Source: Bacteroidales bacterium UBA1180 (lineage in GTDB: Bacteria > Bacteroidota > Bacteroidia > Bacteroidales > Paludibacteraceae). From it: a DNA stretch of 64,000 nucleotides. The stretch is from NCBI GenBank assembly GCA_002310195.1, contig DBYS01000001.1:203527-267526 (forward strand), in the 5' to 3' direction. The notes under the pieces are model-generated. The model saw nothing but the letters and a program-made list of their open reading frames with translations, was not told the DNA's origin and searched no databases. Below, one piece after another: positions 9,643-18,043 of this stretch (position 1 is the first letter of the stretch; each line of letters opens with the position of its first letter). The position numbers were made by a program, and so were the translations under genes.

Positions 9643-9962
9643 TTCGTTAGTATTTAAAATCCCTCTAACGCCTTCGGGAATTGGCATACAAAAAGTGCGA
9701 ACTTTCGCTTTATATTGGCCAATTCGGGCTTCGACTCCCATGTACTCCAATATACGCAGAAAGTCCACACTCACAGTGTGAACATTCGCTATATTAAGGA
9801 AGTACATTACAATGTGTCGAAGATTGAATTGGACCCTAATAAAGCTAATGCTTGTTGTTTATGTGTAATAGCGCAACGCTATGCGCCGTTGTATTTTTAT
9901 CGCTTGTAGCAACGCTCCCTTTTAATGTCGGTAGAGGACGGAATATGGTCATTTGACCAATT
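9643..9962 (-). promoter_or_regulatory. Long structured leader of the lipoprotein gene
   Basis: From the predicted transcription start near 9962 to the lipoprotein ATG is about 320 bases. It holds three copies of a ~20-24-base motif in alternating orientation (9695-9718, 9747-9770 inverted, 9776-9795), a perfect stem ATAGCG/CGCTAT with a 3-base loop (about 9869-9883) and a CACACT/AGTGTG stem near 9765-9780. In RNA this would fold into several mutually exclusive hairpins. No Rfam-type riboswitch core was recognised. Confidence 0.5.
9695..9795. repeat. Three alternating copies of a ~22-bp motif (nested inverted repeats)
   Basis: Copy 1 (9695-9718) begins GTGCGAACTTTCGC and ends TATATTGG. Copy 2 (9747-9770) is its inverted relative, with 18 of 24 positions matching, separated by about 28 bases. 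Copy 3 (9776-9795) is direct again and begins GTGTGAACATTCGC. Copies 2 and 3 are 5 bases apart and can also pair. Confidence 0.75.
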
Positions 9963-9968
9963 GCGCTG

Positions 9969-10000
9969 CAAAGGTACAAAAAATATCCGACATTTGCAAA
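9969..10000 (-). promoter_or_regulatory. Promoter for the lipoprotein leader
   Basis: On the minus strand TTTG (10000-9997) is followed after 20 bases by TACCTTTG (9976-9969). The match to the consensus is perfect. It places the start near 9962, far upstream of the lipoprotein gene. Confidence 0.85.
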
Positions 10001-10225
10001 TGAGAGACGAAGAATTTAACAAAATAATGGAGAAAAATGAAAATTGCAAGCACATGGGGTAATCGGACAGACTCGCAGCTGACGCTACGAGAAAGGAACA
10101 TACTAAAGAACAAGAAAGGGCCGCACTAAAGGCGAGAATCATAACGTAACATGCAATTTGTAAATTGCAAAGCGGCAATTATTTTCCCCTATCGCATTGT
10201 GTTCGGACATTTATTTTGCGAATTA
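10001..10225. other. Divergent intergenic region, nothing further recognised
   Basis: Together with the leader (9643-9962) this forms a 635-base gap between the lipoprotein gene and the polyene operon. The part between the two divergent promoters is AT-rich with no clear ORF, RNA or repeat. It could hold operator sites for either promoter. Confidence 0.4.
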
Positions 10226-10257
10226 TTTGCATAATTCGAAAATATTTCGTATATTTG
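10226..10257 (+). promoter_or_regulatory. Promoter of the aryl-polyene operon
   Basis: TTTG at 10226-10229 and TATATTTG at 10250-10257 with a 20-base spacer. The predicted start near 10264 leaves a leader of about 14 bases before the ATG at 10278. This is the only good promoter seen upstream of the 17-gene run that ends at 27431. Confidence 0.85.
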
Positions 10258-10277
10258 CAAGCTTTTTGTGCGAACAA

Positions 10278-11786
10278 ATGAAGATAGACCTTTCCATAGT
10301 ACACAACATCTTGTACAACAACGGCCGTTTGGAATGGGACGACACCACCAAACAGGGCATAGAGGATTGCTACCGATTCTTGCAGCAGTTCTCCCATGAC
10401 AAGATCATCTACGGCATCAATACCGGTTTCGGTCCGATGGCGCAGTGGCGCGTGAGTGACGATCATCTGCGCGACCTGCAGTACAATATCATCCGCTCGC
10501 ATGCCACAGGCATGGGCGAGCCGCTCGGCGATTTTTTTGTACGCGCGAGCATGCTTGCACGTGTGGGCTCGTTTGCGCAATGCAAGAGCGGCGTTCATCC
10601 CGAACTTGTAGCATTGCTCACGGAGTTCATCAACCGCGGTATCTACCCGTTCATCCCCAAGCATGGCAGTGTGGGCGCGAGCGGTGACCTTGTGCAACTG
10701 GCACATATAGCTCTCTGCCTCATCGGCGAGGGTAAGGTGCACTACCGCGGTGCTTGGCGTCCGACGGCCGACGTGCTGCGCGAGTGCGGATTACAGCCGA
10801 TTGATATTCATATCCGCGAAGGACTGAGCTGCACCAACGGCACAAGTGTGATGACAGGCATTAGTGCAGTCAATCAGCTACATGCCGAGAACCTTCTGCG
10901 CCTCGCCACTCTGGCAGCTGTATGGATGAACGAGATTGCCGGCAGTTACGACGATCTGATGGCTGCGCCGCTCAACGAGTTCCGGCGACACTCGGGACAG
11001 ATCAACATCGCCGCCGAGATGCGGCGGCTCAGCACAGGCAGCCGACGATTGCAGAAACGTGAGAACAAACTCTATGACGAAGGGCATGAAGATGTGCAGG
11101 TGTTCCGCGACAAGGTGCAAGCCTACTATTCCCTGCGTTGCGCACCGCAGATCCTCGGGCCTATAGCCGACACGCTCACATACAGCCGTCGCGTGATTGA
11201 AGAAGAACTTAACGCCGCGAGTGACAACCCGATAGTTGATCCCGTGACGCAGAACGTATATCACGGCGGGAACTTCCACGGCGACTACATCTCCCTCGAA
11301 GCCGACAAGATGAAGATAGCCATGGTGCGACTGGCAATGGTCAGCGAACGACAACTGAACTACCTCTGCCACGACCGCATCAACGGCATACTGCCGCCGT
11401 TTCTGAACATCGGTACGCTCGGACTGAACTACGGCATACAAGCCTGTCAGTTCACGGCCACAAGCACCACCGCCGAGTGCCAGACGCTCGCTATGCCGAA
11501 CTATGTCCACTCTATCCCGAACAACAACGACAACCAGGATATAGTAAGCATGGGTACAAACAGCGCCGAGCTCTGCGCACAGGTCATCGATAACTGCTAT
11601 CAAGTGCTGTCAATCCTCTATCTGGCTATGGCACAGGCTGTCGATTGTCTGAACATACGGGACGATCTGGCACCTGCCACGCGCGCGCAGTACGATGCCA
11701 TACGTGCCATTACGCCAACTATCATCAACGACACGCCGTTCTACGAAGATCTGGCAAACATTGAGAAATACTTGAGACAATTATGA
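10278..11786 (+). CDS. Tyrosine ammonia-lyase-type aromatic amino acid lyase
   Basis: A 502-residue member of the HAL/PAL/TAL family. It should remove ammonia from tyrosine to make 4-hydroxycinnamate, the starter of aryl polyenes and flexirubins. The MIO cofactor triad ASG lies in GSVGASGDLVQLAHI (about residues 132-146). The fold's other signatures are present: YGINTGFGPMAQ near the N-terminus, NGTSVMTGI, SLRCAPQILGP, VYHGGNFHGDYISLE and NNNDNQDIVSMG. From memory of the family, these match the flavobacterial tyrosine ammonia-lyases of flexirubin clusters better than histidine utilisation enzymes, although the selectivity loop reads RSHATG, which is also HAL-like. Frame opens earlier, but the ATG at 10278 sits just after the promoter. 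It overlaps the next gene by ATGA. Confidence 0.88.
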   Translation: MKIDLSIVHNILYNNGRLEWDDTTKQGIEDCYRFLQQFSHDKIIYGINTGFGPMAQWRVSDDHLRDLQYNIIRSHATGMGEPLGDFFVRASMLARVGSFAQCKSGVHPELVALLTEFINRGIYPFIPKHGSVGASGDLVQLAHIALCLIGEGKVHYRGAWRPTADVLRECGLQPIDIHIREGLSCTNGTSVMTGISAVNQLHAENLLRLATLAAVWMNEIAGSYDDLMAAPLNEFRRHSGQINIAAEMRRLSTGSRRLQKRENKLYDEGHEDVQVFRDKVQAYYSLRCAPQILGPIADTLTYSRRVIEEELNAASDNPIVDPVTQNVYHGGNFHGDYISLEADKMKIAMVRLAMVSERQLNYLCHDRINGILPPFLNIGTLGLNYGIQACQFTATSTTAECQTLAMPNYVHSIPNNNDNQDIVSMGTNSAELCAQVIDNCYQVLSILYLAMAQAVDCLNIRDDLAPATRAQYDAIRAITPTIINDTPFYEDLANIEKYLRQL

Positions 11787-12508
11787 ACTACGCCCTTATC
11801 ACCGGAGCCGGACGAGGCATAGGCCGTGCTATCGCCGAGCGGTTGGCACGTGACGGTTACACGGTGATCATCAATTATCATAGCAACACCGCAGCGGCCG
11901 AGGCTACTAAGGCTGCTATTGAGGCCGAAGGCGGTAAGGCCGAACTGCTGCCGTTTGACGTGGCAGACAGTCAAGCCATCGAATCAGCTCTCAATGCATG
12001 GGATGCCGCCCACGAGGGTGAACATATATCCGTGCTCGTCAACAACGCCGGCATACGCCGCGACGGACTGCTCGTGTTTATGAATGAACAGGACTGGCAC
12101 GATGTGCTCGACACCACCGCCGAGGGTTTCTACTATGTAACCCATCATGTGCTACCTGCCATGCTTCGCGCACGAAATGGGCGTATAGTGAACATCACCT
12201 CGATCTCCGGTATCAGCGGGCTACCCGGACAGGTGAACTACTCCGCTGCCAAGGCTGCACTCATCGGTGCAACAAAAGCATTGAGCAAAGAGGTGGCAGC
12301 ACGTAAGGTGACCGTCAATGCCGTAGCACCAGGATTTATCTGCACGGACATGACAGCCGATCTGGATGAAGCGGAACTCAAAAAGACTATTCCTGCCGGA
12401 CGTTTCGGCAAACCCGAAGAGGTGGCAGCACTCGTCAGTTTCCTCTGTTCCGACGAGGCAGCGTACATCACCGGACAGGTAATCAGCATAGCAGGAGGAA
12501 TGGGATGA
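11783..12508 (+). CDS. 3-oxoacyl-ACP reductase (FabG-like, polyene ketoreductase)
   Basis: Short-chain dehydrogenase of 241 residues that should reduce the 3-oxoacyl-carrier-protein intermediate in each extension round, using NADPH. Visible are the cofactor motif TGAGRGIG (residues 7-14), NNAG, catalytic Ser in SISGISGLPGQ, the YSAAKAAL catalytic Tyr/Lys pair, and the C-terminal ITGQVISIAGGMG. It overlaps the lyase upstream and the ketosynthase downstream by 4 bases each. The setting, rather than the sequence, assigns it to the aryl-polyene pathway. Confidence 0.93.
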   Translation: MNYALITGAGRGIGRAIAERLARDGYTVIINYHSNTAAAEATKAAIEAEGGKAELLPFDVADSQAIESALNAWDAAHEGEHISVLVNNAGIRRDGLLVFMNEQDWHDVLDTTAEGFYYVTHHVLPAMLRARNGRIVNITSISGISGLPGQVNYSAAKAALIGATKALSKEVAARKVTVNAVAPGFICTDMTADLDEAELKKTIPAGRFGKPEEVAALVSFLCSDEAAYITGQVISIAGGMG

Positions 12509-13728
12509 GACGGGTAGTAGTAACAGGTATAGGTATCTGGTCGTGCATCGGTCACAACCGGCTGGAGGTGACTCAGGCACTTCGTGCAGGCCGTAGCGGT
12601 ATAGGCTATGATGAATCACGCAGCGAGTACGGTTTTCGCTGTCCGCTAACAGGCATCGTCGATACGCCCGATCTGAAAGCTTTTCTCCACCGGCGCCTGC
12701 GCACAGGTATGTCGCAAGAGGCGCAGTACGCGTACATGGCTACCCGCGAAGCTTTCGAGCAGGCAGGTGTTGACGAGCAGTACTTGCTTGAGAACGAGGT
12801 CGGCGTACTTTTCGGCAACGACAGCACAGCCTTACCAACCGTTGAGATGCACGAGCTCATGCTGCAGAAGCATGATACAGCGCTGCTCGGCAGCGGACTG
12901 ATCTTCCAGTCGATGAACTCAACAGTGAACATGAACCTATCGACGATCTTCCACCTGCGCGGCATCAATTTCTCCGTCAGTGCGGCTTGTGCCAGCGGTA
13001 GTCACTCCATCGGTCTGGGCACAATGTTCATCCGTCAGGGACTGCAAAACATGGTGCTCGTAGGCGGTGCACAAGAGGTTAACCCCTACGCCATGGCAGC
13101 GTTCGATGCGCTCGGCACGTTCTCCGCACGCGTGAACGATCCTGCGCGCGCCAGCCGGCCGTTCGATACCGACCGCGACGGACTGGTGCCCAGCGGTGGT
13201 GCGGCAGCACTAGTGCTCGAAGATTATGATCATGCCATAGCACGCGGCGCTACGATTCTTGCAGAGGTCTGTGGTTATGGGTTCTCCAGCAACGGCGGCG
13301 GCATATCACAGCCGAGCAGCGAGGGTTCGTATATCGCCATGCAACGAGCACTTGCCGACGCAGGCATGAGTGCCGATGATATCGATTATGTCAATGCCCA
13401 CGCCACATCTACCAAGCAAGGCGATGAGCAGGAGGCTATTGCCCTCACTCGTCTGTTCGGCGGCAAACGGGCATGGGTCAGCAGCACAAAGTCGATGACC
13501 GGACATGAGTGCTGGATGGCAGGAGCAAGTGAGGCGGTCTATTCGATACTGATGATGCAGCAAGGTTTCGTTGCACCGAACATCAATCTCGAGCATATCG
13601 ACCCGGCCGCCGCAACACTCCACCTTGCCACACAGACCACCGAAACTTCCGTTCGTACCGTGCTGAGCAACAGCTTCGGCTTCGGCGGAACAAACAGTGC
13701 CATCGTGCTGCGCAAACCACAAGACTGA
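12505..13728 (+). CDS. Beta-ketoacyl-ACP synthase (FabF-like), polyene cluster KS 1
   Basis: Condensing enzyme of 407 residues with a full Cys-His-His centre: Cys in SAACASGSHS, His in NAHATSTKQGD and His in MTGHECWMAGASE. The C-terminus GFGGTNSAIVL is typical of FabF/KAS II. It should extend the aryl-carrier-protein starter with malonyl units. It overlaps the reductase by ATGA and is followed at 9 bases by the methyltransferase. Three different ketosynthase genes occur in this operon. Confidence 0.93.
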   Translation: MRRVVVTGIGIWSCIGHNRLEVTQALRAGRSGIGYDESRSEYGFRCPLTGIVDTPDLKAFLHRRLRTGMSQEAQYAYMATREAFEQAGVDEQYLLENEVGVLFGNDSTALPTVEMHELMLQKHDTALLGSGLIFQSMNSTVNMNLSTIFHLRGINFSVSAACASGSHSIGLGTMFIRQGLQNMVLVGGAQEVNPYAMAAFDALGTFSARVNDPARASRPFDTDRDGLVPSGGAAALVLEDYDHAIARGATILAEVCGYGFSSNGGGISQPSSEGSYIAMQRALADAGMSADDIDYVNAHATSTKQGDEQEAIALTRLFGGKRAWVSSTKSMTGHECWMAGASEAVYSILMMQQGFVAPNINLEHIDPAAATLHLATQTTETSVRTVLSNSFGFGGTNSAIVLRKPQD

Positions 13729-13737
13729 TCAGTAACT

Positions 13738-14841
13738 ATGCAATTATTCGACAACTTACATAAAGCCTTCAGCCACGAGCCGTTCACTGCCCGGCAAGCA
13801 CAAGAAATGGCGCACCTCTACTCATGGGGACCGGTGATCTTCCAGGTCTGCCGGCTGATGATCCGTTACGGCATACTTGACCTCTTGAACGAGCACCGCG
13901 ACGGACTAACCCAAAACGAGATAGCCCATGCTACAGGCCTCAGCAATTATGCTGCCAAATGTCTGCTGGAAGCTTCGCTCACCACACACATTGTGCTTAT
14001 CGATCCGGAAACGGACAAATATACACTGGCCAAGACGGGCTGGTTCCTGTTGCGCGACCAAATGATCCGTGCGGATATTGATTTCAACCACGATGTTAAC
14101 TACGAAGGCTGGTTCGTTCTTGACCAAGCCCTCGAACAAGGCAAGCCCGTAGGACTCAAGCACTTCGGTGACTGGCCGACAATCTACGAAGGTCTCAGCA
14201 GTCTACCCAAAGATGTGCAGAAGTCATGGTTCGGCTTCGATCATTACTACTCCGACCATTCGTTTGACGAAGCGCTGCAGATCATCAACGCCAACCGCGC
14301 CAAGCATCTTTTGGACGTAGGCGGTAACACCGGACGCTTTGCCATGCGCTGCGTGGAGTCAAACCCGCTGATCGAGGTAACCATCTGCGACTTACCGCAA
14401 CAGATCGGTCTGATGCATAAGGCCACGGCCGGCAAACAAGGTGCCGAACGCATACACGGCGTTGGAATGAACATCCTCGACGAAGCAAACGCCTTCCCTA
14501 CCGACAAACGCTATGACGTAATATGGATGTCGCAGTTCTTGGACTGCTTCAGCGAGGCACAGATCGTATCGATCCTCCGTCGTGCAGCAGAGATCCTCGA
14601 TAACGATAATCGCATTTACATCATGGAAACCCTCTGGGATCGCCAGGACTACGTGCCTGCTGCTGTGAGCCTGACTATGACCAGCTTGTACTTCACCGCG
14701 CTCGCTAACGGCAACAGCAAGATGTACAACACTGATGACATGACTCGCCTCATCCGCGAGGCAGGACTGGAGATTGAGACGATTCATGACCGCATAGGTA
14801 ATGGCGGACACTCCATACTCGTTTGCAAAAAATCGAAATAA
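13738..14841 (+). CDS. SAM-dependent methyltransferase (winged-helix class I type)
   Basis: A 367-residue protein. An N-terminal winged-helix dimerisation part (LYSWGPVIFQVCRLMIRYGILDLL, NEIAHATGLSNYAAKCLLEAS) is followed by a Rossmann methyltransferase with SAM motif I LLDVGGNTGRFA (about residue 187) and the acidic end of strand 2 (VTICDLPQQI). This layout matches the O-methyltransferase family 2 that modifies aromatic products. In aryl-polyene clusters such an enzyme methylates the aryl head; ring C- or O-methylation cannot be told from sequence. Confidence 0.85.
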   Translation: MQLFDNLHKAFSHEPFTARQAQEMAHLYSWGPVIFQVCRLMIRYGILDLLNEHRDGLTQNEIAHATGLSNYAAKCLLEASLTTHIVLIDPETDKYTLAKTGWFLLRDQMIRADIDFNHDVNYEGWFVLDQALEQGKPVGLKHFGDWPTIYEGLSSLPKDVQKSWFGFDHYYSDHSFDEALQIINANRAKHLLDVGGNTGRFAMRCVESNPLIEVTICDLPQQIGLMHKATAGKQGAERIHGVGMNILDEANAFPTDKRYDVIWMSQFLDCFSEAQIVSILRRAAEILDNDNRIYIMETLWDRQDYVPAAVSLTMTSLYFTALANGNSKMYNTDDMTRLIREAGLEIETIHDRIGNGGHSILVCKKSK

Positions 14842-14853
14842 CAACAACAGAAT

Positions 14854-15093
14854 ATGACCAAACAAGAGATTATTGAAAAAGTTAACACCCTTCTCGTGGA
14901 GGAATTTGAGATCGCAGAACAACTGCTAACTCCCGAGGCATCACTAAAGCAAGATCTGGAAATCGATTCATTGGACTTTGTGGATATAGTGGTACTTATC
15001 GACCGCGAGTTCGGATTCAAACCTCAAGCCACAGAACTGAAAACCGTCAAAACCTTAGGCGAGTTTTACGATTACATTGAAGCGCACATCTGA
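14854..15093 (+). CDS. Acyl carrier protein 1 of the polyene cluster
   Basis: A 79-residue acidic four-helix carrier protein. The phosphopantetheine attachment Ser is in EIDSLDFVDIV (about residue 36), followed by the usual helix II and the DREFGF loop. It starts 12 bases after the methyltransferase and its TGA overlaps the ATG of the acyltransferase. No phosphopantetheinyl transferase gene is present in the window, so activation must depend on one elsewhere. Confidence 0.93.
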   Translation: MTKQEIIEKVNTLLVEEFEIAEQLLTPEASLKQDLEIDSLDFVDIVVLIDREFGFKPQATELKTVKTLGEFYDYIEAHI

Positions 15094-15941
15094 TGGCACA
15101 GGAGTGGAGCGGACAAACGGGCGGCACACATTGGATGCAACGTGCACTGGTGAGTATCATCCGTCACACGGACATCCGCGTGGCGTACACAATGATGCAC
15201 CTCTGGCTGATCTGGTACATCATCGTTCGGCGAACCGAGCGGCACGGAGCATACATCTACCATCGCCGCAGAGGTCGCAACAGACTGCAGGCCGCATGCG
15301 ACATCTACCGCTCGTTCTACCACTTCGGCAAGGCTATCATCGACCGTTTTGCCGTATATGCAGGCCAACAGTTTGAGGTCGTCGTGGACAATCGCGAACT
15401 GTACTATGGTCGGGTACACGGTGAAGACGGTTTTATTATGCTGTTTTCGCACATCGGTAATACCGAAATGGCCGGGTATTTTCTCTCCACACCCAACAAA
15501 CCGCTACACATCCTCGCTTATGGCGGCGAGTCACCGGTAGTGATGGAGCATCGCAGGCAGGTTTTGGAGCAGAACAATATCGACATGATCACCATTCGGC
15601 CGGACGATATGAGTCACATCTACCGCATCAGCGAGGTGATGCAACATGGCGATGTACTGGCTATAGCTGCCGACCGCAAGACCGGCGATGCTACTACAAC
15701 CTGCATGTTCATGGGGCGGCCTGCACAGTTACCCGTAGGCCCCTTCCGTGTATGCATGGCAGTGAAGCATCCCGTACTACTGGTGTTCGTCATCAAGCAG
15801 AGCGCACGAATCTACCATGTGTACTGTGAGCAGTTGCAGCCTACACGAGACATTGCCGCACAGTATGCACAAGCGATGGAGAGGGTGGTTCAGGCTCATC
15901 CGTACGAATGGTTTAATTTCTATGATTTCTGGGCAGAATAA
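15093..15941 (+). CDS. Acyltransferase of the lipid A (LpxL/HtrB) family
   Basis: A 282-residue inner-membrane-associated acyltransferase. The N-terminal hydrophobic stretch (VAYTMMHLWLIWYIIV) and the HX4E catalytic motif (HIGNTE, about residue 117) are visible, together with the AADRKTGD region seen in LpxL-type enzymes. In aryl-polyene clusters these proteins are thought to move the finished acyl chain from carrier protein to a lipid acceptor. It starts inside the stop of ACP 1 (TGATG) and is overlapped by the next gene for 20 bases. Confidence 0.85.
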   Translation: MAQEWSGQTGGTHWMQRALVSIIRHTDIRVAYTMMHLWLIWYIIVRRTERHGAYIYHRRRGRNRLQAACDIYRSFYHFGKAIIDRFAVYAGQQFEVVVDNRELYYGRVHGEDGFIMLFSHIGNTEMAGYFLSTPNKPLHILAYGGESPVVMEHRRQVLEQNNIDMITIRPDDMSHIYRISEVMQHGDVLAIAADRKTGDATTTCMFMGRPAQLPVGPFRVCMAVKHPVLLVFVIKQSARIYHVYCEQLQPTRDIAAQYAQAMERVVQAHPYEWFNFYDFWAE

Positions 15942-16326
15942 CATACAGCAGTTTATCCCTCAACGGCCGCCGTTCGTTTTCATCGATGCGGTCGAAGAGG
16001 TATCGGAATCCTTGGCACGCACACGGTTCACCATACCGGCTGACTGTCCGCTGGTAAGTGACGGTCGACTGCCGTTGGCTGGTTTGATGGAAAATGCTGC
16101 CCAGACCTGTGCCGCGCGTGCCGGATATGCTGGTGGTAACAAGATCGGTTACATCGGTGCCATCAAGCAGATGCAGGTCACTCGTCTACCGCGTGTAGGC
16201 GAGACGCTCGTCACCGAAGCAATTCTCGTACAGGAGGTGATGAACATCAGCCTCATCGATTGCACGGCGCGCATAGGCGATGAGACCATCGCCACCGCAA
16301 CGCTCAAACTGGCAATAATGGACTAA
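15922..16326 (+). CDS. 3-hydroxyacyl-ACP dehydratase-like hot-dog protein 1
   Basis: A 134-residue single hot-dog domain. It begins MISGQNNIQQFIPQRPPFVF, the loop before the central helix typical of FabZ-like and ApeP-like dehydratases, followed by LPLAGLMENAAQTCAARAGY for the central helix with an acidic residue in place of the FabZ catalytic Glu. It lacks the HFPGHP box, so it is the more divergent of the two dehydratases here. The ATG at 15922 is chosen because the frame upstream lies inside the acyltransferase gene and the hot-dog domain begins here. Confidence 0.8.
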   Translation: MISGQNNIQQFIPQRPPFVFIDAVEEVSESLARTRFTIPADCPLVSDGRLPLAGLMENAAQTCAARAGYAGGNKIGYIGAIKQMQVTRLPRVGETLVTEAILVQEVMNISLIDCTARIGDETIATATLKLAIMD

Positions 16327-17277
16327 ATGGTTTACTGTATCGGACATAGTATAATCTCCCCTCTGGGCGAAGGCTCGCAGGCGAACGTCGAGGCCGTACA
16401 GGCAGGGCGCAGCGGATTGCGCCTTTACCACAACCGTTTTGCCGATGTTGAACCGTTCTGTGCCTCGCTGTTCGATACACCGCAGGAGTTTGTGCCACTA
16501 TGCATATGCAGTGTAACCTGTGCACTTAATGATTCACAGATCGCTGCTTTGCCGGAGACCATCTTCATCCTCTCCACCACGAAAGGCGACAACTTGGATC
16601 TGCTCACACCTGCCCAAGCCATTGTACAACATTTCGGTAATCCTAATCCTCCCGTCGTGGTGAGCAACGCCTGCACATCAGGCGTATGTGCACAAATAAC
16701 CGCCAAACGCTTACTCGAAGCAGGATTGTACAAACACGCTATAGTTATCGGCTGCGATATCCAGACTCGGTTCATCGTTAGCGGTTTTCAGGCTTTCAAG
16801 GCTCTGTCGCCCGAACCGTGCCGACCTTTCAGTCCCGACCGTCAAGGGCTGAACCTTGGCGAGGCAGCAGCCACAATCATCTATACTGCCGAACCGCAGC
16901 CTGGCGGTTGGAAACTGGTGGCTGGCAGCATACACAACGATGCCAATCATCTGTCTGCGCCCAGTCGCACCGGCGAAGGAGCGTATCGCTGCCTGACGGA
17001 TGTCATGGCAGGGATGCAACCTGCCGATATTGACTTACTCGGCGTACACGGCACGGCCACACCCTACAACGACGCCATGGAGCGCACGGCTATCGAGCGT
17101 GCGGGCCTGCAAGACGTACCGGTCTCGGCACTCAAGCCGTTCTTCGGTCATACCATGGGCGCCGCAGGTGTAGTGGAGACGATCATCGGTATGGAGATTC
17201 TCAAACATGGTACATTCGTCAAGATGCTTTCCGGCTTTGGCGGAGTGAACGCAGCCATCAGACTGACATGCGAGTAA
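16327..17277 (+). CDS. Beta-ketoacyl synthase-like protein, compact (KS 2)
   Basis: A 316-residue condensing-enzyme homologue, about 90 residues shorter than FabF. Cys-His-His residues are retained: Cys in VSNACTSGVC, His in GVHGTATPYND and His in FFGHTMGAAGV. The N-terminal half is compressed, with only about 115 residues before the nucleophile. It directly abuts the dehydratase and overlaps the half-ketosynthase gene by 10 bases. It might initiate the chain or act as a partner of another KS; the sequence alone does not decide. Confidence 0.85.
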   Translation: MVYCIGHSIISPLGEGSQANVEAVQAGRSGLRLYHNRFADVEPFCASLFDTPQEFVPLCICSVTCALNDSQIAALPETIFILSTTKGDNLDLLTPAQAIVQHFGNPNPPVVVSNACTSGVCAQITAKRLLEAGLYKHAIVIGCDIQTRFIVSGFQAFKALSPEPCRPFSPDRQGLNLGEAAATIIYTAEPQPGGWKLVAGSIHNDANHLSAPSRTGEGAYRCLTDVMAGMQPADIDLLGVHGTATPYNDAMERTAIERAGLQDVPVSALKPFFGHTMGAAGVVETIIGMEILKHGTFVKMLSGFGGVNAAIRLTCE

Positions 17278-17798
17278 CACACGACATAGAGATAACGACC
17301 TCATCGGTGATCTTGGACGGCCAGCCGATAGTAGTACAGCAAACGGGCGAGAAGATGCTCGTTGAGCTTTACCGTCGGTTTGTGGGCGACTATCCCAAGT
17401 TCTTCAAGATGGACACACTCAGTCGTCTGGGCTTCATCGCGGCAGAACTGCTACTCAAGCAGCCAGCTGCCGGCAATCAGCAGCCGGTAGATGCTGTAAT
17501 TTTGGCCAACCGCAGCGCAAGCATCAAGAACGACCGCGATTACCTGGCTACCATCACCGAGGGCAATTACTATCCCAGTCCGGCACTGTTCGTCTATACA
17601 CTGCCGAACATCGTGACCGGCGAGATTGCCATCCGCCACGGAATACAGGGCGAGACTTCGTTCTACATCCTCGATACACCGCAACAACTGAACGCCATCA
17701 TAGCTGCCACTCCCTTCCAATCCGCATTGGCCGGATGGTGCGAGTGCAGTGCACAAGATAAATTCTACGCAAAACTACAAACAATATGGAACAATTGA
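17268..17798 (+). CDS. Half-ketosynthase, nucleophile absent (free-standing)
   Basis: A 176-residue protein that matches only the N-terminal part of a thiolase-fold ketosynthase: FFKMDTLSRLGFIAAELLLK, then a VDAVILANRSAS strand like the KS GTG-SGG loop, then PSPALFVYTLPNIVTGEIAIRHG, the helix that normally precedes the active-site Cys. It ends soon after, before a nucleophile elbow could form. Similar short 3-oxoacyl-ACP synthase-like proteins occur in flexirubin and aryl-polyene clusters. It probably works as a chain-length or scaffold partner of an active KS. It overlaps the second ACP by 13 bases. Confidence 0.7.
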   Translation: MRVTHDIEITTSSVILDGQPIVVQQTGEKMLVELYRRFVGDYPKFFKMDTLSRLGFIAAELLLKQPAAGNQQPVDAVILANRSASIKNDRDYLATITEGNYYPSPALFVYTLPNIVTGEIAIRHGIQGETSFYILDTPQQLNAIIAATPFQSALAGWCECSAQDKFYAKLQTIWNN

Positions 17799-18043
17799 TT
17801 GAACAACTCAAAGCACAGATCATCGAAGCACTGAATTTCGAAGATATGACACCAGCCGACATCAATACCGATGCCCCCTTGTTTGGCGAGGGACTCGGAT
17901 TGGATTCGATTGATGCTCTCGAACTGATCATGCTCATGGATCGCGAGTACGGCATCAAGCTGGCTGACCCCAAAGCAGGAAAAGCTATCTTCCAGTCCGT
18001 ACGCACAATGGCTGAATATATCCAGGCTAACAGAACAAAGTGA
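17786..18043 (+). CDS. Acyl carrier protein 2 of the polyene cluster
   Basis: An 85-residue acidic carrier protein. The modified Ser lies in GLGLDSIDALELIMLM (about residue 38), with the DREYGIKL loop after it. It differs clearly from ACP 1, which fits the two-carrier arrangement of aryl-polyene systems (one for starter loading, one for extension). It overlaps the upstream half-KS by 13 bases and the next KS by GTGA. Confidence 0.93.
   Translation: MEQLIEQLKAQIIEALNFEDMTPADINTDAPLFGEGLGLDSIDALELIMLMDREYGIKLADPKAGKAIFQSVRTMAEYIQANRTK

Noticed and set aside
9897..10178. Small hydrophobic minus-strand frame upstream of the lipoprotein gene
   Set aside because: It overlaps the promoter boxes at 9969-10000, so translation from this start is implausible.
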